The notes under the pieces are model-generated. The model made no database searches, was not told the origin of the DNA, and worked only from the letters and a program-made list of their open reading frames with translations. Position numbers and translations under genes: made by a program. Of a stretch of DNA of 64,000 nt, positions 36,702 through 46,461 are shown one piece after another. This DNA is from an uncultured Tenacibaculum sp. (GTDB lineage: Bacteria; Bacteroidota; Bacteroidia; Flavobacteriales; Flavobacteriaceae). How positions within the stretch are numbered: position 1 is the stretch's first letter; the number at the start of each line of letters is the position of its first letter. Location: positions 1 to 64,000 of the forward strand of contig NZ_CANMAX010000008.1 in NCBI RefSeq assembly GCF_947495995.1, written 5' to 3'.

Positions 36702-37275
36702 TTAGAAATTATAAGTTAATCCAAATTGAAAATAGTCAATTTTTGAACTTACCTCTAAGTTACCAAGCAATGGATCTGCAACATTCACACCACTTGTTCT
36801 ATTATTCAATCCTAGAGAATATTTTGTTGTTAGTGATATTTTATCGTTAATAACGTATGCACCACCAAAAGCAAGTCCAATACCAAAATCAGAAACCTCT
36901 GATTCGTTTCCTAAAAATAAATCAAACGTAGGTCCAGCTTGTAAATTAAATTTTTCTGCAACAAAATATTTGAATAACACAGGCAATGTTAGAGTCTCTG
37001 AAGTTTGTGTATTATCGGAATCTCCACTAAATACTTGAGAAAATTGAAGTTCTGGTTGAACATAAAATTTTTTCAGATAAGCCAAACTCTCCATAAAAAC
37101 CTACATAATATCCAGAAGCACCACTTGATCCAGTACCAAAACCACTTACACTAGCTTTTAAGGTCATATCATGAAATCCTGCAGATACACCATATTTAGA
37201 AGATTGAGCGTTTGTTTGTGCTATTTGAAATAATACAAGCACAAGAAAAGATAAAAAAGAAAATCTTTTTTTCAT
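36702..37275 (-). pseudogene. outer-membrane beta-barrel protein, interrupted by a one-base frameshift
   Basis: Two overlapping frames form one protein. The 5' part gives a signal peptide (MKKRFSFLSFLVLVLFQIA, mature start near AQSSKYG) and two beta-strands up to YGEFGLSEK. The 3' part continues KFYVQPELQFSQVFSG and reaches a barrel end SKIDYFQFGLTYNF, a typical C-terminal strand with terminal Phe. The junction is at an A6 run on the minus strand (plus-strand T6 at 37068-37073); with five A the frame is restored and reads SEKFYVQPEL. So the gene (about 190 residues, porin-family/OmpW-like) is inactivated or phase-switched by one extra A, unless it is a sequencing error. Confidence 0.82.
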
Positions 37276-37320
37276 AATTAACAATTTTTAAATTTATTCT
37301 GCGCGAAAATATAAAGCAAA

Positions 37321-37350
37321 AAAGTACGAGCAAATTAATACTCGTACTTT
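37321..37350 (-). terminator. terminator of rny
   Basis: AAAGTACGAG (37321-37330) / CTCGTACTTT (37341-37350), ten-base loop, 24 bases beyond the rny stop codon. Confidence 0.75.
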
Positions 37351-37374
37351 TAAATTTATTGTTTGATTAGAGAA

Positions 37375-38940
37375 TTACTTAGCTACATTTACAGCTCTAG
37401 TTTCTCTAATTACAGTTACCTTAACTTGTCCAGGGTATGTCATATCATTCTGGATTTTCTGCGAGATATTAAATGATAATTCAGCAGCTTTCTCGTCATT
37501 TACTTTTGTGCTTTCTACCATTACTCTTAACTCTCTACCTGCTTGAATCGCAAAAGCTTTTTGAACACCACTAAATCCGAAAGCAATATCTTCTAAATCT
37601 TTTAAACGTTGGATATAACTATCTAAAACTTGTCTTCTTGCTCCTGGTCTCGCTCCTGATATTGCATCACAAACTTGTACAATAGGTGCAATTAAACTTT
37701 TCATTTCGATTTCGTCGTGGTGAGCTCCAATTGCATTACAAACATTTGGTTTTTCTCCGTACTTCTCTGCCCATTGCATTCCTAATAAAGCGTGAGGTAA
37801 TTCACTTTCTGTTTCAGGAACTTTACCTATATCATGTAATAAACCAGCTCTTTTAGCAGCTTTAGCATTTAATCCCATTTCAGCAGCCATAATTCCACAA
37901 AGGTTTGCTACTTCTCTCGAGTGTTGTAATAAATTTTGTCCGTAAGAAGAACGATACTTCATTCTACCAACAGTTTTTATTAATTCTGGGTGTAAACCAT
38001 GAATTCCTAAATCGATTACAGTACGTTTTCCAACTTCTATAATCTCTTGATTGATCTGTTTTTGAGTTTTCTTTACAATTTCCTCAATTCTCGCTGGGTG
38101 AATTCTACCATCAGTTACTAACTTATGCATAGATAAACGTGCGATTTCTCTTCTTACAGGATCAAAACAAGATAAAATAATTGCTTCTGGAGTATCATCA
38201 ACAATAATTTCTACACCTGTTGCAGCTTCTAAAGCTCTAATGTTTCTTCCTTCTCTACCAATAATTCTACCTTTAACATCATCAGATTCAAGATTGAATA
38301 CAGATACACAGTTTTCTACTGCTTGCTCTACTCCTACTCGTTGAATTGTGTTTAAAATTACTTTTCTTGCTTCTTGTTGTGCAGTCATTTTAGCTTCTTC
38401 AATAGTTTCTTGAATAAAGCTCATAGCATCAGTTTTTGCCTCTTCCTTTAATGATGCTACTAATTCTGTTTTAGCTTCATCTGCAGAAAAACCAGAAATC
38501 TGCTCTAACATATCAACATGACGCTTGTGTAATTTTTCTACTTCAGATTCTTTTTTATCTAAAAAGTCTAATTTATAATCGTAATCAGCTTCTTTTTTCT
38601 CTAAAGATTTGGTAAGTTTTTTGTTTTTGTCTAGTTCAGAAGATACTCGTGATTCTTTATCTCGTATTCTCTTTTCTACATCAGACATTTTCTTTTCTCT
38701 AGCTAAAATCACCTTTTCGTGCTCAGATTTTAACTCGATAAATTTCTCTTTAGCTTGTAAGATTTTATCTTTTTTTATAGCCTCAGCTTCTACTTTAGCT
38801 TCTTTTAAAATATTCTCTGCTTCTCTATTCGTCTCTCTTAATAATTTGTTGGCTTTAGACTTCTCTAACACCTTCGCCACAATAAAACCAACTATGATAC
38901 CAACTACTCCTAACAAGATTGGTACAACTAAATCTTCCAT
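37375..38940 (-). CDS. rny: ribonuclease Y
   Basis: A 521-residue endoribonuclease that starts mRNA decay at the membrane. Order of parts: N-terminal membrane helix (about 4-24, [20 protein letters not shown]), long charged coiled coil (about 30-190, rich in Lys/Glu), KH domain with [15 protein letters not shown] (about 225), then the HD domain with LLHDIGK (about 368) and IGAHHDE. It is the last gene of a minus-strand cluster zapB-like, zapA, 6S RNA, rny. Confidence 0.96.
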   Translation of the reverse strand: MEDLVVPILLGVVGIIVGFIVAKVLEKSKANKLLRETNREAENILKEAKVEAEAIKKDKILQAKEKFIELKSEHEKVILAREKKMSDVEKRIRDKESRVSSELDKNKKLTKSLEKKEADYDYKLDFLDKKESEVEKLHKRHVDMLEQISGFSADEAKTELVASLKEEAKTDAMSFIQETIEEAKMTAQQEARKVILNTIQRVGVEQAVENCVSVFNLESDDVKGRIIGREGRNIRALEAATGVEIIVDDTPEAIILSCFDPVRREIARLSMHKLVTDGRIHPARIEEIVKKTQKQINQEIIEVGKRTVIDLGIHGLHPELIKTVGRMKYRSSYGQNLLQHSREVANLCGIMAAEMGLNAKAAKRAGLLHDIGKVPETESELPHALLGMQWAEKYGEKPNVCNAIGAHHDEIEMKSLIAPIVQVCDAISGARPGARRQVLDSYIQRLKDLEDIAFGFSGVQKAFAIQAGRELRVMVESTKVNDEKAAELSFNISQKIQNDMTYPGQVKVTVIRETRAVNVAK

Positions 38941-38971
38941 ATCAATGATTTGATTATATATATTTATTTAT

Positions 38972-39133
38972 AAAAAAAGCCCACATTAGTATGGTTTTAT
39001 AAACTCCTTAAAAACAGGTTTAGAACTAACTGGTTGATCAAGAATCCGAGTTAACGGCGCGCTTTACTAACCAAGACTCATTCTTTTTAAAGATATAGTG
39101 TTGAGTTTATTAAACTTATGTACTAATGTAGGC
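38972..39133 (-). ncRNA. ssrS: 6S RNA (flavobacterial type)
   Basis: The gap between zapA and rny folds on the minus strand into one long rod. The ends pair as GCCTACATTAGTA (39121-39133) with TACTAATGTGGGC (38979-38991), one mismatch; then GAGTTTAT pairs with ATAAACTC (about 38997-39006 with 39099-39111). A large internal bubble and an inner stem (GGTTAGT with ACTAACT) follow, as in 6S RNA, and the 3' end runs into seven U (38972-38978). A 6S RNA beside zapA is the usual arrangement in many bacteria. The exact ends are estimated; I did not run a covariance model. Confidence 0.72.
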
Positions 39134-39159
39134 AGTATCTTACTTACTATGTAATGAAC

Positions 39160-39450
39160 TTATTTTAAATGAGCTGCTAATAAATTAGTTAACTCACTTA
39201 CTTTTTTTGTTATTTCTTCAGACTCATTTGATGCCTTAATCGTATTAATTTCTAGTTTCGAAGCAAACTGTAATGCACACATGGCCAATACATCTTGTTT
39301 ATCTGCAACTGCATAGTCTTGCTCAAAACTTAAAATTAGATCGTTAATGTTTTTTGCAGCTTTTCTCATACCCTCTTCCTCTTCTGTTGTATTCACCAAT
39401 AACGGATATGTTCTACCTGCAATAATTACATTAACTTTTATTTTATTCAT
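39160..39450 (-). CDS. zapA: cell division protein ZapA
   Basis: A 96-residue FtsZ-associated protein that bundles FtsZ filaments at the division ring. The beta-hairpin start KIKVNVIIAGRTYPLLV, the EEEGMRKAAKNINDLI helix and the coiled-coil end are typical of ZapA. It follows a small coiled-coil gene by 12 bases and precedes 6S RNA. Confidence 0.93.
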   Translation of the reverse strand: MNKIKVNVIIAGRTYPLLVNTTEEEEGMRKAAKNINDLILSFEQDYAVADKQDVLAMCALQFASKLEINTIKASNESEEITKKVSELTNLLAAHLK

Positions 39451-39462
39451 TTTAAAGAACTT

Positions 39463-39753
39463 TTACGAATTCAAGAGGACAATACATTTGTCTATTTCTC
39501 GAATTAAAGCATTTATTTTGAGTTTTGTATTTCTCGAATCTTCATTACTGCCTTCCATAGTTTTAGCAACCTTCAATACATCAAATTTTTGTTTTTGATC
39601 TTCTAACTGCCTCTGCTTCTCACTCAATAACATTTGGAGCTCTCCATTTTGCTTTAGTAAAACTTCATTCTCTTCTAAAAGAAATTCGTATCTCACTAAC
39701 AAGTCTTTCAACTTAACTTCCAGTAAATGAATAGCTTCTATAGTATTGCTCAT
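39463..39753 (-). CDS. small coiled-coil protein upstream of zapA (ZapB-like)
   Basis: A 96-residue protein predicted to be an almost uninterrupted coiled coil (IEAIHLLEVKLKDLLVRYE, then LLEENEVLLKQNGELQMLL), ending in INALIREIDKCIVLL. It is the first gene of the zapA transcript, preceded by a good promoter (39780-39810). Size, composition and position suggest a division-ring coiled-coil partner like ZapB, but I see no direct sequence proof. Conserved in this position in Flavobacteriaceae as far as I recall. Confidence 0.75.
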   Translation of the reverse strand: MSNTIEAIHLLEVKLKDLLVRYEFLLEENEVLLKQNGELQMLLSEKQRQLEDQKQKFDVLKVAKTMEGSNEDSRNTKLKINALIREIDKCIVLLNS

Positions 39754-39779
39754 TTAATAGTGAAAATAAACTATTTCTA

Positions 39780-39810
39780 CAAAATTAACAATATCAATTA
39801 AAAATTACAA
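39780..39810 (-). promoter_or_regulatory. flavobacterial promoter of the zapB-like/zapA/6S/rny cluster
   Basis: Minus-strand TTG (39808-39810), 20 bp, TAATTTTG (39780-39787), ending 27 bases before the start at 39753. Both boxes and the spacing fit the consensus. Confidence 0.55.
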
Positions 39811-39883
39811 CTCTTTACTTGTTTTTTATCAATAAACCTAATTATCAGCGCAATAGATTTTTGGTATAATTTTAGTACTTTCG

Positions 39884-41596
39884 TTGGTAAATAGATATGC
39901 TTTGAAACATTATTATACTTTAATTTTATTGTTTGTTGTTAGTTTAGGTTTTGCTCAAAAAAAGTATTCAAAGAGTTACTTTGCTAAACCTATGGGAATA
40001 CCAGTTGTTGTAGCTGGTACGTTTGGAGAATTACGAAGTAATCACTTTCACTCGGGTATTGATTTAAAAACTCAACAAAAAGAAGGTATACCTATTTTAG
40101 CTCCTGCTAACGGTTATGTATTTAGAATTAAAGTTGCTCAATATGGATTTGGAAAAGTTTTATATGTAAAACATCCTAGTGGGCATACAACTGTATTTGC
40201 ACATTTACAAAGATTTGCTCCAAAGATTCAAAAGTACGTGAAGAGTATTCAGTACAAAAAGAAAAGTTACTACACAGGTAACTTATTTCCTGATGAAGAA
40301 AAATTTCCTGTAAAAAAAGGTGAAATTATTGGTTATTCAGGTGATACTGGAAGCTCTGGCGGACCTCATTTGCATTATGAAATTAGAGATTCTAAAACTG
40401 ATAGAATTATTAACCCGTTACACTTTGGTTTAGAAGTAAAAGATACTCGTCATCCTATTATTGAAAAATTAATGGCATTTCCTTTAGATAGTGCTGCTAG
40501 AGTTAATAATTCTAATTTAAAATCTGTTATTCCTATTAAAAAATTAGAAAATGGAAAATATGTTTCTGAACGAATTTTAGCTAATGGAACAATTGGTTTA
40601 GGCGTAAGTACTTTTGATCGCCAAGATGGAGCCATGAATAGAAATGGAATTTATAGTTTAGAAATGCATGTTAACGGTCAACGTGTATATTATCATGATG
40701 TAGAAACTTTTTCTTTTGCTGAAAGCAAATACATCAATTTATTAATTGATTACGATCACTACGGAAAATATAAAAAGAGATTTCAAAAGACACACAGAGT
40801 TTCGAAAAACAAGTTAAGTTTATATGAAAACTTAGTAAATGAAGGACGATTAACTATAGAACCTTTTTCTAGTTATAATATTGAAATTATAGCGAAAGAT
40901 TTTAATGGAAATGCATCAACATTAAGAATTCCAATAAAGGGTGTGGCTCAAAACAAAATTGAAACTCAAAAAGACACAACAAACTATAAAATTACTGCTG
41001 CCAACTTTAATAAATTTGAACAAGATGGAGTAAGTATAGCTTTTCCTAAAAAGTCTTTCTATCACGATTGTTATTTAGATTTTGAAGTAAAAGATGGAAT
41101 TGCAAAAATTCATGAACCTACAATTCCTTTAGATAAAAGGTTTACGTTAACATTTAATACTTCTCACCTTACTGCTACAGAAAAGCAACAAGTTTATATT
41201 GCTAACGTAACTAAGAAGAAATACCCTAAACACGTTTCTACAAAAAAGAAAGAAAATAAAGTATATACCAATCAAAAAACTTTAGGTAGCTACACATTAA
41301 AATTTGATTCTATTAAACCAAAGATTTCATTAATCAACTTTGCAGATCAACAATGGATTACTAAGAATAAAACTTTAAAAGTTAAGATTAAAGATGAAGA
41401 ATCTGGAATCAAAGATTTTCGAGGTTATATTGATAATGAATGGATTTTAATGGAGTACAATCACAAAAAAGGAATTTTAACCTACGATTTTTCCGATAAA
41501 AAATTGGTTGGTAGCAAACATATCTTTAAAATTGTAGTTTCTGATAATGTTGGGAATACTGAAACCATTTCCAAAACGTTCTATCGTAAACCATAA
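39884..41596 (+). CDS. secreted M23 family metallopeptidase (LytM type)
   Basis: A 570-residue exported peptidase, presumably acting on peptidoglycan cross-links. A signal peptide ends SLGFAQ. The M23 zinc site is visible as HFHSGIDLKTQ (His and Asp, about residues 52-60) and GGPHLHYEIRD (HLH, about 162). The large C-terminal part is beta-rich (DSIKPKISLINFADQQ, KDEESGIKDFRGYID, an Ig-like domain) and probably binds wall or partner. The start codon is TTG; 39884 or the TTG six codons later (39902, giving MKHYYTLIL) are both possible. The TonB receptor follows at once (6 bases). Confidence 0.92.
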   Translation: MVNRYALKHYYTLILLFVVSLGFAQKKYSKSYFAKPMGIPVVVAGTFGELRSNHFHSGIDLKTQQKEGIPILAPANGYVFRIKVAQYGFGKVLYVKHPSGHTTVFAHLQRFAPKIQKYVKSIQYKKKSYYTGNLFPDEEKFPVKKGEIIGYSGDTGSSGGPHLHYEIRDSKTDRIINPLHFGLEVKDTRHPIIEKLMAFPLDSAARVNNSNLKSVIPIKKLENGKYVSERILANGTIGLGVSTFDRQDGAMNRNGIYSLEMHVNGQRVYYHDVETFSFAESKYINLLIDYDHYGKYKKRFQKTHRVSKNKLSLYENLVNEGRLTIEPFSSYNIEIIAKDFNGNASTLRIPIKGVAQNKIETQKDTTNYKITAANFNKFEQDGVSIAFPKKSFYHDCYLDFEVKDGIAKIHEPTIPLDKRFTLTFNTSHLTATEKQQVYIANVTKKKYPKHVSTKKKENKVYTNQKTLGSYTLKFDSIKPKISLINFADQQWITKNKTLKVKIKDEESGIKDFRGYIDNEWILMEYNHKKGILTYDFSDKKLVGSKHIFKIVVSDNVGNTETISKTFYRKP

Positions 41597-41602
41597 ATCA
41601 TT

Positions 41603-44050
41603 TTGAAAAAACTTCTATTTACCCTTTTATTTCCTGCTTTGATATTTGCACAGAAAATGTCTACAGTAAAAGGAAAAATCACAAATAAATTTAACGATCC
41701 TATTGAAGGTGTTGCTATTGCTTATTTAGGACAAGGAACAACAACTGATAAAAACGGATTTTATGAATTTCAAATTCCTGTTCGTAAAACTGTATTAGTT
41801 ACATTTTCTCATGTTTCTTATAAAACTATCAGTAAAAAGTTTACAACAAGAGGAAAAAGAACGATCACCTTCTCTCCTACTTTGACTATTAAGAGTCAGG
41901 ATTTAGAGGAAGTAATAGTAAAAAATAGAAAGAAAGAAGCACAAGGTATTACAGACATTAATATAAAAACAGTAGAAACGAGTATCGGACCTAATTCTGG
42001 TATTGAAAATGTTTTAATGACATTACCTGGAGTTAATAACAATAATGAGTTAAGTACTCAATATAATGTTCGAGGTGGAAATTTCGATGAGAATTTAGTA
42101 TATGTTAATGGTATAGAAATATATCGCCCGTTTTTAATTCGTTCTGGCCAACAGGAAGGTTTAAGTTTTATCAATACACATTTAGTACAAAATATCAATT
42201 TCTCTGCTGGTGGTTTTCAAGCTAAATATGGTGATAAATTATCTTCTGTGTTAGACATTACTTATAGAAAGCCTCAAGAATTTCAAACTCAAATTGATTT
42301 AAGTTTATTAGGTGGAAATATTACGGTTGAAGATGTTTTCTTAAATAAGAAGTTAAGCGCTGTAATTAGTGCTAGATATAGAGACAATAGTTTATTAGTA
42401 AATTCTAAACAGATCGAAGCTGATTTCAATCCGAATTTTACGGATATTCAAACATTGGTTACTTATAGTTTAAATGATAAAGTAGATATTAATTTCTTAG
42501 GTAACTTTTCTTTAAACAACTACGATTACAAGCCTTTACGAAGAAGTACGCGTTTTGGTACTGTAGCAGATCCTATTGAATTAACTGTTTTCTATCAAGG
42601 TCAAGAAGAAGATACTTTTCAAACTTTATTCGGAGCTGTTTCTGTAGATTATCAAGTTTCAGATGATTTAAAATTAACAGGTACACTTTCTTCATTTAAT
42701 ACTCAAGAAGAAGAGCATTTTGATATTGCAGCTGCTTATCGTTTGGGTGAAGTAAACACTAATATTGGAGATGAGAATTTCGGAGAAGCAGAATTTACTC
42801 AAGGAATAGGTTCACAAATTAATCATGCAAGAAACGATTTAGATGCACTTATTACTAGTGCTCAAGTTCGTGGAGTTTTAAAAGACGGGAATAATGAATG
42901 GAGAGCTGGTATAAAATTTCAAACAGAAAACATTAAAGATCGTATTCGTGAATGGGAAGTTATTGATAGCGTTGGTTTTTCTGTACGTCCGCCAACAACT
43001 AACTTCATTAACGAGCAGCCTTATGTACCATTTACTGGACCTATTGAACCTTTTCAAACAGTAAGAGCAAATAATGAAGTAGATACGCAACGTTTTTCTG
43101 GATTTATTCAATTTAGTAGAAAAACAACTTGGAACGATCACGAAGTTTGGTTTAATGTTGGTGTACGCGCACAACATTGGTCTGTAAATCCAGTTGGAAT
43201 TGCTTCTAAAAGTCAGACTATAGTTAGTCCGAGAGCTCAATTTGCAATAAAACCAGACTGGGAAAGTGATATGCTTTTCAGAATATCTGGTGGTTTATAC
43301 GCTCAACCTCCTTTTTATAGAGAATTGAGAGATTTTAACGGACAGGTAAATCCGAATGTAAAAGCTCAAAAATCAATTCATATGGTATTGGGTAATGACT
43401 ATAGTTTTACTTTATGGAACAGACCTTTTAAATTAACCACAGAACTCTATTACAAAGATTTAAGTGATGTTAATGCATATTCTATCGATAATGTTCGTAT
43501 TCGTTATCGTGCTGATAATGTTACCGATGCTTTTGCTTATGGATTTGATGTTCGATTGAATGGTGAATTTGTTCCGGGAAGTGATAGCTGGGTAAGTTTA
43601 GGATTCTTAAAAACAGAAGAAAATATTCAAAACCGTGGTTATATAGCAAGACCTACAGATCAACGTATAAAATTAGGTGTATTATTCCAAGACTACGTTC
43701 CTAATTTACCTGATTTAAAAGCATATTTAAACCTTGTTTATAATACTGGTGTTCCTGGTGGAGCTCCTGCTTATGCTGATCCTTATGACTTTCAGAATAG
43801 ATTACGTGATTATAGAAGAGCAGATATTGGAGTTTCTTACATTTTTGTAGATACAAATAAAAAAACTACTAATGGATTTTTGAAAAACTTTAAAGAATTA
43901 ACTGCTGGTCTTGAATTATTCAACATGTTTGATATTCAGAATTCAATTACCAATACATGGGTAAGAGATGTATTTAGTAAAACACAGTTTGGAATTCCTA
44001 ATTTTATGACTGGACGTGTATTGAACTTTAAGCTTAAAATGAAGTTTTAA
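41603..44050 (+). CDS. TonB-dependent outer-membrane receptor with carboxypeptidase-like domain
   Basis: An 815-residue receptor. Signal peptide (LFTLLFPALIFA), a carboxypeptidase-regulatory-like domain (about 20-105, STVKGKITNKFNDPIEGVAIA), then the plug (GIENVLMTLPGVNNNNELST, RGGNFDENLVYVNGIEIYRP) and a 22-strand barrel ending KLKMKF. Substrate unknown. It starts with TTG (41603), six bases after the M23 peptidase stop, so the two are one operon; a wall peptidase next to a receptor hints at coordinated outer-membrane biogenesis (inference). Confidence 0.92.
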   Translation: MKKLLFTLLFPALIFAQKMSTVKGKITNKFNDPIEGVAIAYLGQGTTTDKNGFYEFQIPVRKTVLVTFSHVSYKTISKKFTTRGKRTITFSPTLTIKSQDLEEVIVKNRKKEAQGITDINIKTVETSIGPNSGIENVLMTLPGVNNNNELSTQYNVRGGNFDENLVYVNGIEIYRPFLIRSGQQEGLSFINTHLVQNINFSAGGFQAKYGDKLSSVLDITYRKPQEFQTQIDLSLLGGNITVEDVFLNKKLSAVISARYRDNSLLVNSKQIEADFNPNFTDIQTLVTYSLNDKVDINFLGNFSLNNYDYKPLRRSTRFGTVADPIELTVFYQGQEEDTFQTLFGAVSVDYQVSDDLKLTGTLSSFNTQEEEHFDIAAAYRLGEVNTNIGDENFGEAEFTQGIGSQINHARNDLDALITSAQVRGVLKDGNNEWRAGIKFQTENIKDRIREWEVIDSVGFSVRPPTTNFINEQPYVPFTGPIEPFQTVRANNEVDTQRFSGFIQFSRKTTWNDHEVWFNVGVRAQHWSVNPVGIASKSQTIVSPRAQFAIKPDWESDMLFRISGGLYAQPPFYRELRDFNGQVNPNVKAQKSIHMVLGNDYSFTLWNRPFKLTTELYYKDLSDVNAYSIDNVRIRYRADNVTDAFAYGFDVRLNGEFVPGSDSWVSLGFLKTEENIQNRGYIARPTDQRIKLGVLFQDYVPNLPDLKAYLNLVYNTGVPGGAPAYADPYDFQNRLRDYRRADIGVSYIFVDTNKKTTNGFLKNFKELTAGLELFNMFDIQNSITNTWVRDVFSKTQFGIPNFMTGRVLNFKLKMKF

Positions 44051-44087
44051 TTTTAAAATTTTACTTTTAGTTTAAATTTAAAAGACA

Positions 44088-45134
44088 ATGGTTTCTAAGT
44101 TTAGTCCCGAAATCAATAAGATTTATTTTATTGAATCCTACACGCTCTTTCATATCATGGAAGGACAAGGAACTATTCAAGTGGATTTTAAAAACTATTT
44201 GAATTGGGATGATAAACTTATCTTTTTAGAAAAAGGACAATACATTAAATTCTCATCAGATTCTTTTACAGTTCGAAAAATAGAATTTGACAATCAGGTT
44301 TTATTCGAAAGTCAAGATGTAAGAATTCTATTTAAACACCTAATTTCTCTTGGATATATTGATTATTTAGAATGTAAAAATTGTCAAGAATACTTACAAA
44401 ACACTATTTTTTCATCTCCAAAAGATATTATTGATATCTCCATCAATCAGTGGTACTGGCAAAATCCTTTTAATGCTGACAAAAAAGAATATCAAGTTAT
44501 TTTTGATGTAAAGGAAGTTATCGATCAAGAATTTAAAAATCATCTTTCCGTAAGCGAACTCGTTCAAAAAATAAGTAAGAATAATCAGAATATAAATTAT
44601 TTATTAAAGAATAAAATTGGGGTTACTGTAAAAAAACTACAAACTAAGAAACGTCTAATCGAAGACCAAAAACTGATTGCTTTTACAGATAGTTCAATTA
44701 AGGAAATTGCTTACGAACAAGGTTATAAAGACGTTGCTTACTTCAATAAAAACTTCAAGAAAAATACAGGAATCACTCCAAGTGAATTTCGAGATGAAAT
44801 AGGATATCAGTTAGATGATCATTTCGAAAATGATTTATTTAAACTCATACAAGAATTTCACACTTCAGAAAAAAAACTCTCTTTTTATGCAGATCAAATG
44901 CATATTTCTGAAAAGACATTAGCTAAAAAAGTTCGTCAGAATTTAAATGCTTCTATGGGACAATTAATTCGTCAAGAAATCATTCGAACTTCAAAAGAAT
45001 TACTTTTACAAGGCGATAAAATTAAAAACATTGCTTACTTCTTAGGCTTTGAAGAAGCCAATCATTTTTCTTCATTTTTTAAACTTCATACCAAACTTAC
45101 ACCAACCGACTTTTTAAAAAAGTACAATAGGTAG
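44088..45134 (+). CDS. regulator with two tandem AraC-type DNA-binding domains
   Basis: A 348-residue protein. Residues 1-about 95 look like a cupin-type sensor (LFHIMEGQGTIQVDF, FLEKGQYIKF). Two complete AraC HTH regions follow: the first (about 165-240) with IKEIAYEQGYKDVAYFNKNF and TGITPSEFR, the second (about 260-347) with KNIAYFLGFEEANHFSSFF and LTPTDFLKKY. Normal AraC regulators carry one such region with two HTHs; this protein has four HTHs. It heads a gene group of an NTF2-like, a small membrane and a YHS protein, which it may control. Confidence 0.85.
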   Translation: MVSKFSPEINKIYFIESYTLFHIMEGQGTIQVDFKNYLNWDDKLIFLEKGQYIKFSSDSFTVRKIEFDNQVLFESQDVRILFKHLISLGYIDYLECKNCQEYLQNTIFSSPKDIIDISINQWYWQNPFNADKKEYQVIFDVKEVIDQEFKNHLSVSELVQKISKNNQNINYLLKNKIGVTVKKLQTKKRLIEDQKLIAFTDSSIKEIAYEQGYKDVAYFNKNFKKNTGITPSEFRDEIGYQLDDHFENDLFKLIQEFHTSEKKLSFYADQMHISEKTLAKKVRQNLNASMGQLIRQEIIRTSKELLLQGDKIKNIAYFLGFEEANHFSSFFKLHTKLTPTDFLKKYNR

Positions 45135-45212
45135 CTCCTTTTTTGTACCTCTTTCCTCCTACTTCTGATTGATCTTTGTACCAGAATAACAACGCATTTA
45201 AAATTATTTAAA

Positions 45213-45566
45213 ATGAACATTAAAGATCAAGTACAACGTATAGATGAAATGGTATCTCAAGGAGATATTGTAAACGCAGTAAAAACTTTTTTCGCAGATA
45301 ATGCTGCAACTTCAGATTATTCAAATTCAACTACGAACACAAAATCGCAAATGGTTGAAAAAATGGAAGGCTTTTTAGGAGCAATTGCTAATGTAAATGG
45401 TATTACACATCATAATTCTATTATTGATGGTAACAGCTCTGCATCTGAATTCACTTTTGATTTTGATATGAAAGACGGATCAAAAATCTACTGGCATGAA
45501 ATCATTCAAAGAGAATGGAATGCTGAAGGACAAGTGATACGCGAAGCATATTTTAACGCTAACTAA
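45213..45566 (+). CDS. SnoaL/NTF2-like small protein
   Basis: A 117-residue protein with an NTF2-like cone fold suggested by MNIKDQVQRIDEMVSQGDIV, the turn FFADNAATSDY and the end EIIQREWNAEGQVIREAYF. NTF2-like proteins bind or convert small hydrophobic ligands. No signal peptide. It follows the tandem AraC regulator by 78 bases and the next gene by 12 bases, so it is likely the first structural gene of this operon. Substrate unknown. Confidence 0.78.
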   Translation: MNIKDQVQRIDEMVSQGDIVNAVKTFFADNAATSDYSNSTTNTKSQMVEKMEGFLGAIANVNGITHHNSIIDGNSSASEFTFDFDMKDGSKIYWHEIIQREWNAEGQVIREAYFNAN

Positions 45567-45577
45567 AAGTAAATACT

Positions 45578-45931
45578 ATGAAATTTGTTACTAAAAGAAT
45601 TCACGCATTTTTAGATTATCCTGTAGCAATAGCACTAATTGCATTGCCTTTCTTTTTAGAACTAGGAAAAACAAACCCTTTAGCACTTTGGATTTCAGTA
45701 ATTACAGGTATAGCTGCTTTTATTTTAACTGTTCTTACCGATCATCACTTAGGCATTATTAGAGTATTGTCGTACAAACTTCACTTAGCTGTAGATTTTT
45801 TAGTCGGACTAACATTTGTACTCGTTCCATTTCTTTTTTCTTTTGAAGGAATCGATGCCTTCTATTATTGGATTAACGGAGCTACTGTTTTACTAGTTGT
45901 AAGCGCACACAAACCTCAAACAAACATTTAA
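45578..45931 (+). CDS. small membrane protein, SPW-repeat-like
   Basis: A 117-residue protein with four membrane helices (about 12-28, 34-54, 68-88 and 94-109), beginning MKFVTKRIHAFLDYPVAIAL. The two-fold internal symmetry of helix pairs and the length resemble SPW-repeat proteins of Bacteroidota, though the SPW tripeptide itself is not obvious. Between an NTF2-like and a YHS-domain gene in one operon. Function unknown. Confidence 0.65.
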   Translation: MKFVTKRIHAFLDYPVAIALIALPFFLELGKTNPLALWISVITGIAAFILTVLTDHHLGIIRVLSYKLHLAVDFLVGLTFVLVPFLFSFEGIDAFYYWINGATVLLVVSAHKPQTNI

Positions 45932-45964
45932 TAACTCAAATCACAAATTAAAAATTATAACATT

Positions 45965-46435
45965 ATGAAAATTTTAAAATCATTAACAATCGCTGGATTA
46001 TTTCTTTTAAGTATTTCAGCATTTAGTCAAGACAAAAAAGCTAATAATATCGACAATAGTAATATCGCTTTGCAAGGTTATAGTCCGGTTTCTTACTTAG
46101 ATTTAAACTTAGCACAAAGAGGAAATAAAAATTACAAATCTACTCACGAAGGTGTTGTGTATTATTTCACGTCAACTCAACAAAAAACTACTTTTGATAA
46201 GAATCCTGCGAAGTACCTTCCACAGTACGGGGGATATTGTGCTTTTGGTACTTATGCAGGAGCTAAGTTTAGAGTAGACCCAAATAAGTTTCTAGTGTAC
46301 AACGGTAAATATTATTTGTTCCTTAACAATGTAGAACTAGACGCTAAACAATTATGGTTAAAAGAAAACGATGATAAGAAACTTGTGAAAGTTGCCAACA
46401 AAAATTGGAAAAAGTTAAAGAGTACTTATAACTAA
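45965..46435 (+). CDS. YHS domain-containing exported protein
   Basis: A 156-residue protein with signal peptide (ending SISAFSQ). The YHS domain occupies about residues 30-110, seen in IALQGYSPVSYLDL, VVYYFTSTQQKTTFDKNPAKY and YGGYCAFGTYAG, with one Cys in YGGYCAFG where metal-binding Cys often lies. YHS domains are thought to bind metals, for example in copper or heme-linked proteins. Last gene of the operon; a strong terminator follows. Confidence 0.88.
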   Translation: MKILKSLTIAGLFLLSISAFSQDKKANNIDNSNIALQGYSPVSYLDLNLAQRGNKNYKSTHEGVVYYFTSTQQKTTFDKNPAKYLPQYGGYCAFGTYAGAKFRVDPNKFLVYNGKYYLFLNNVELDAKQLWLKENDDKKLVKVANKNWKKLKSTYN

Positions 46436-46461
46436 GACGATACTTCTTTATTTTTAAATTG

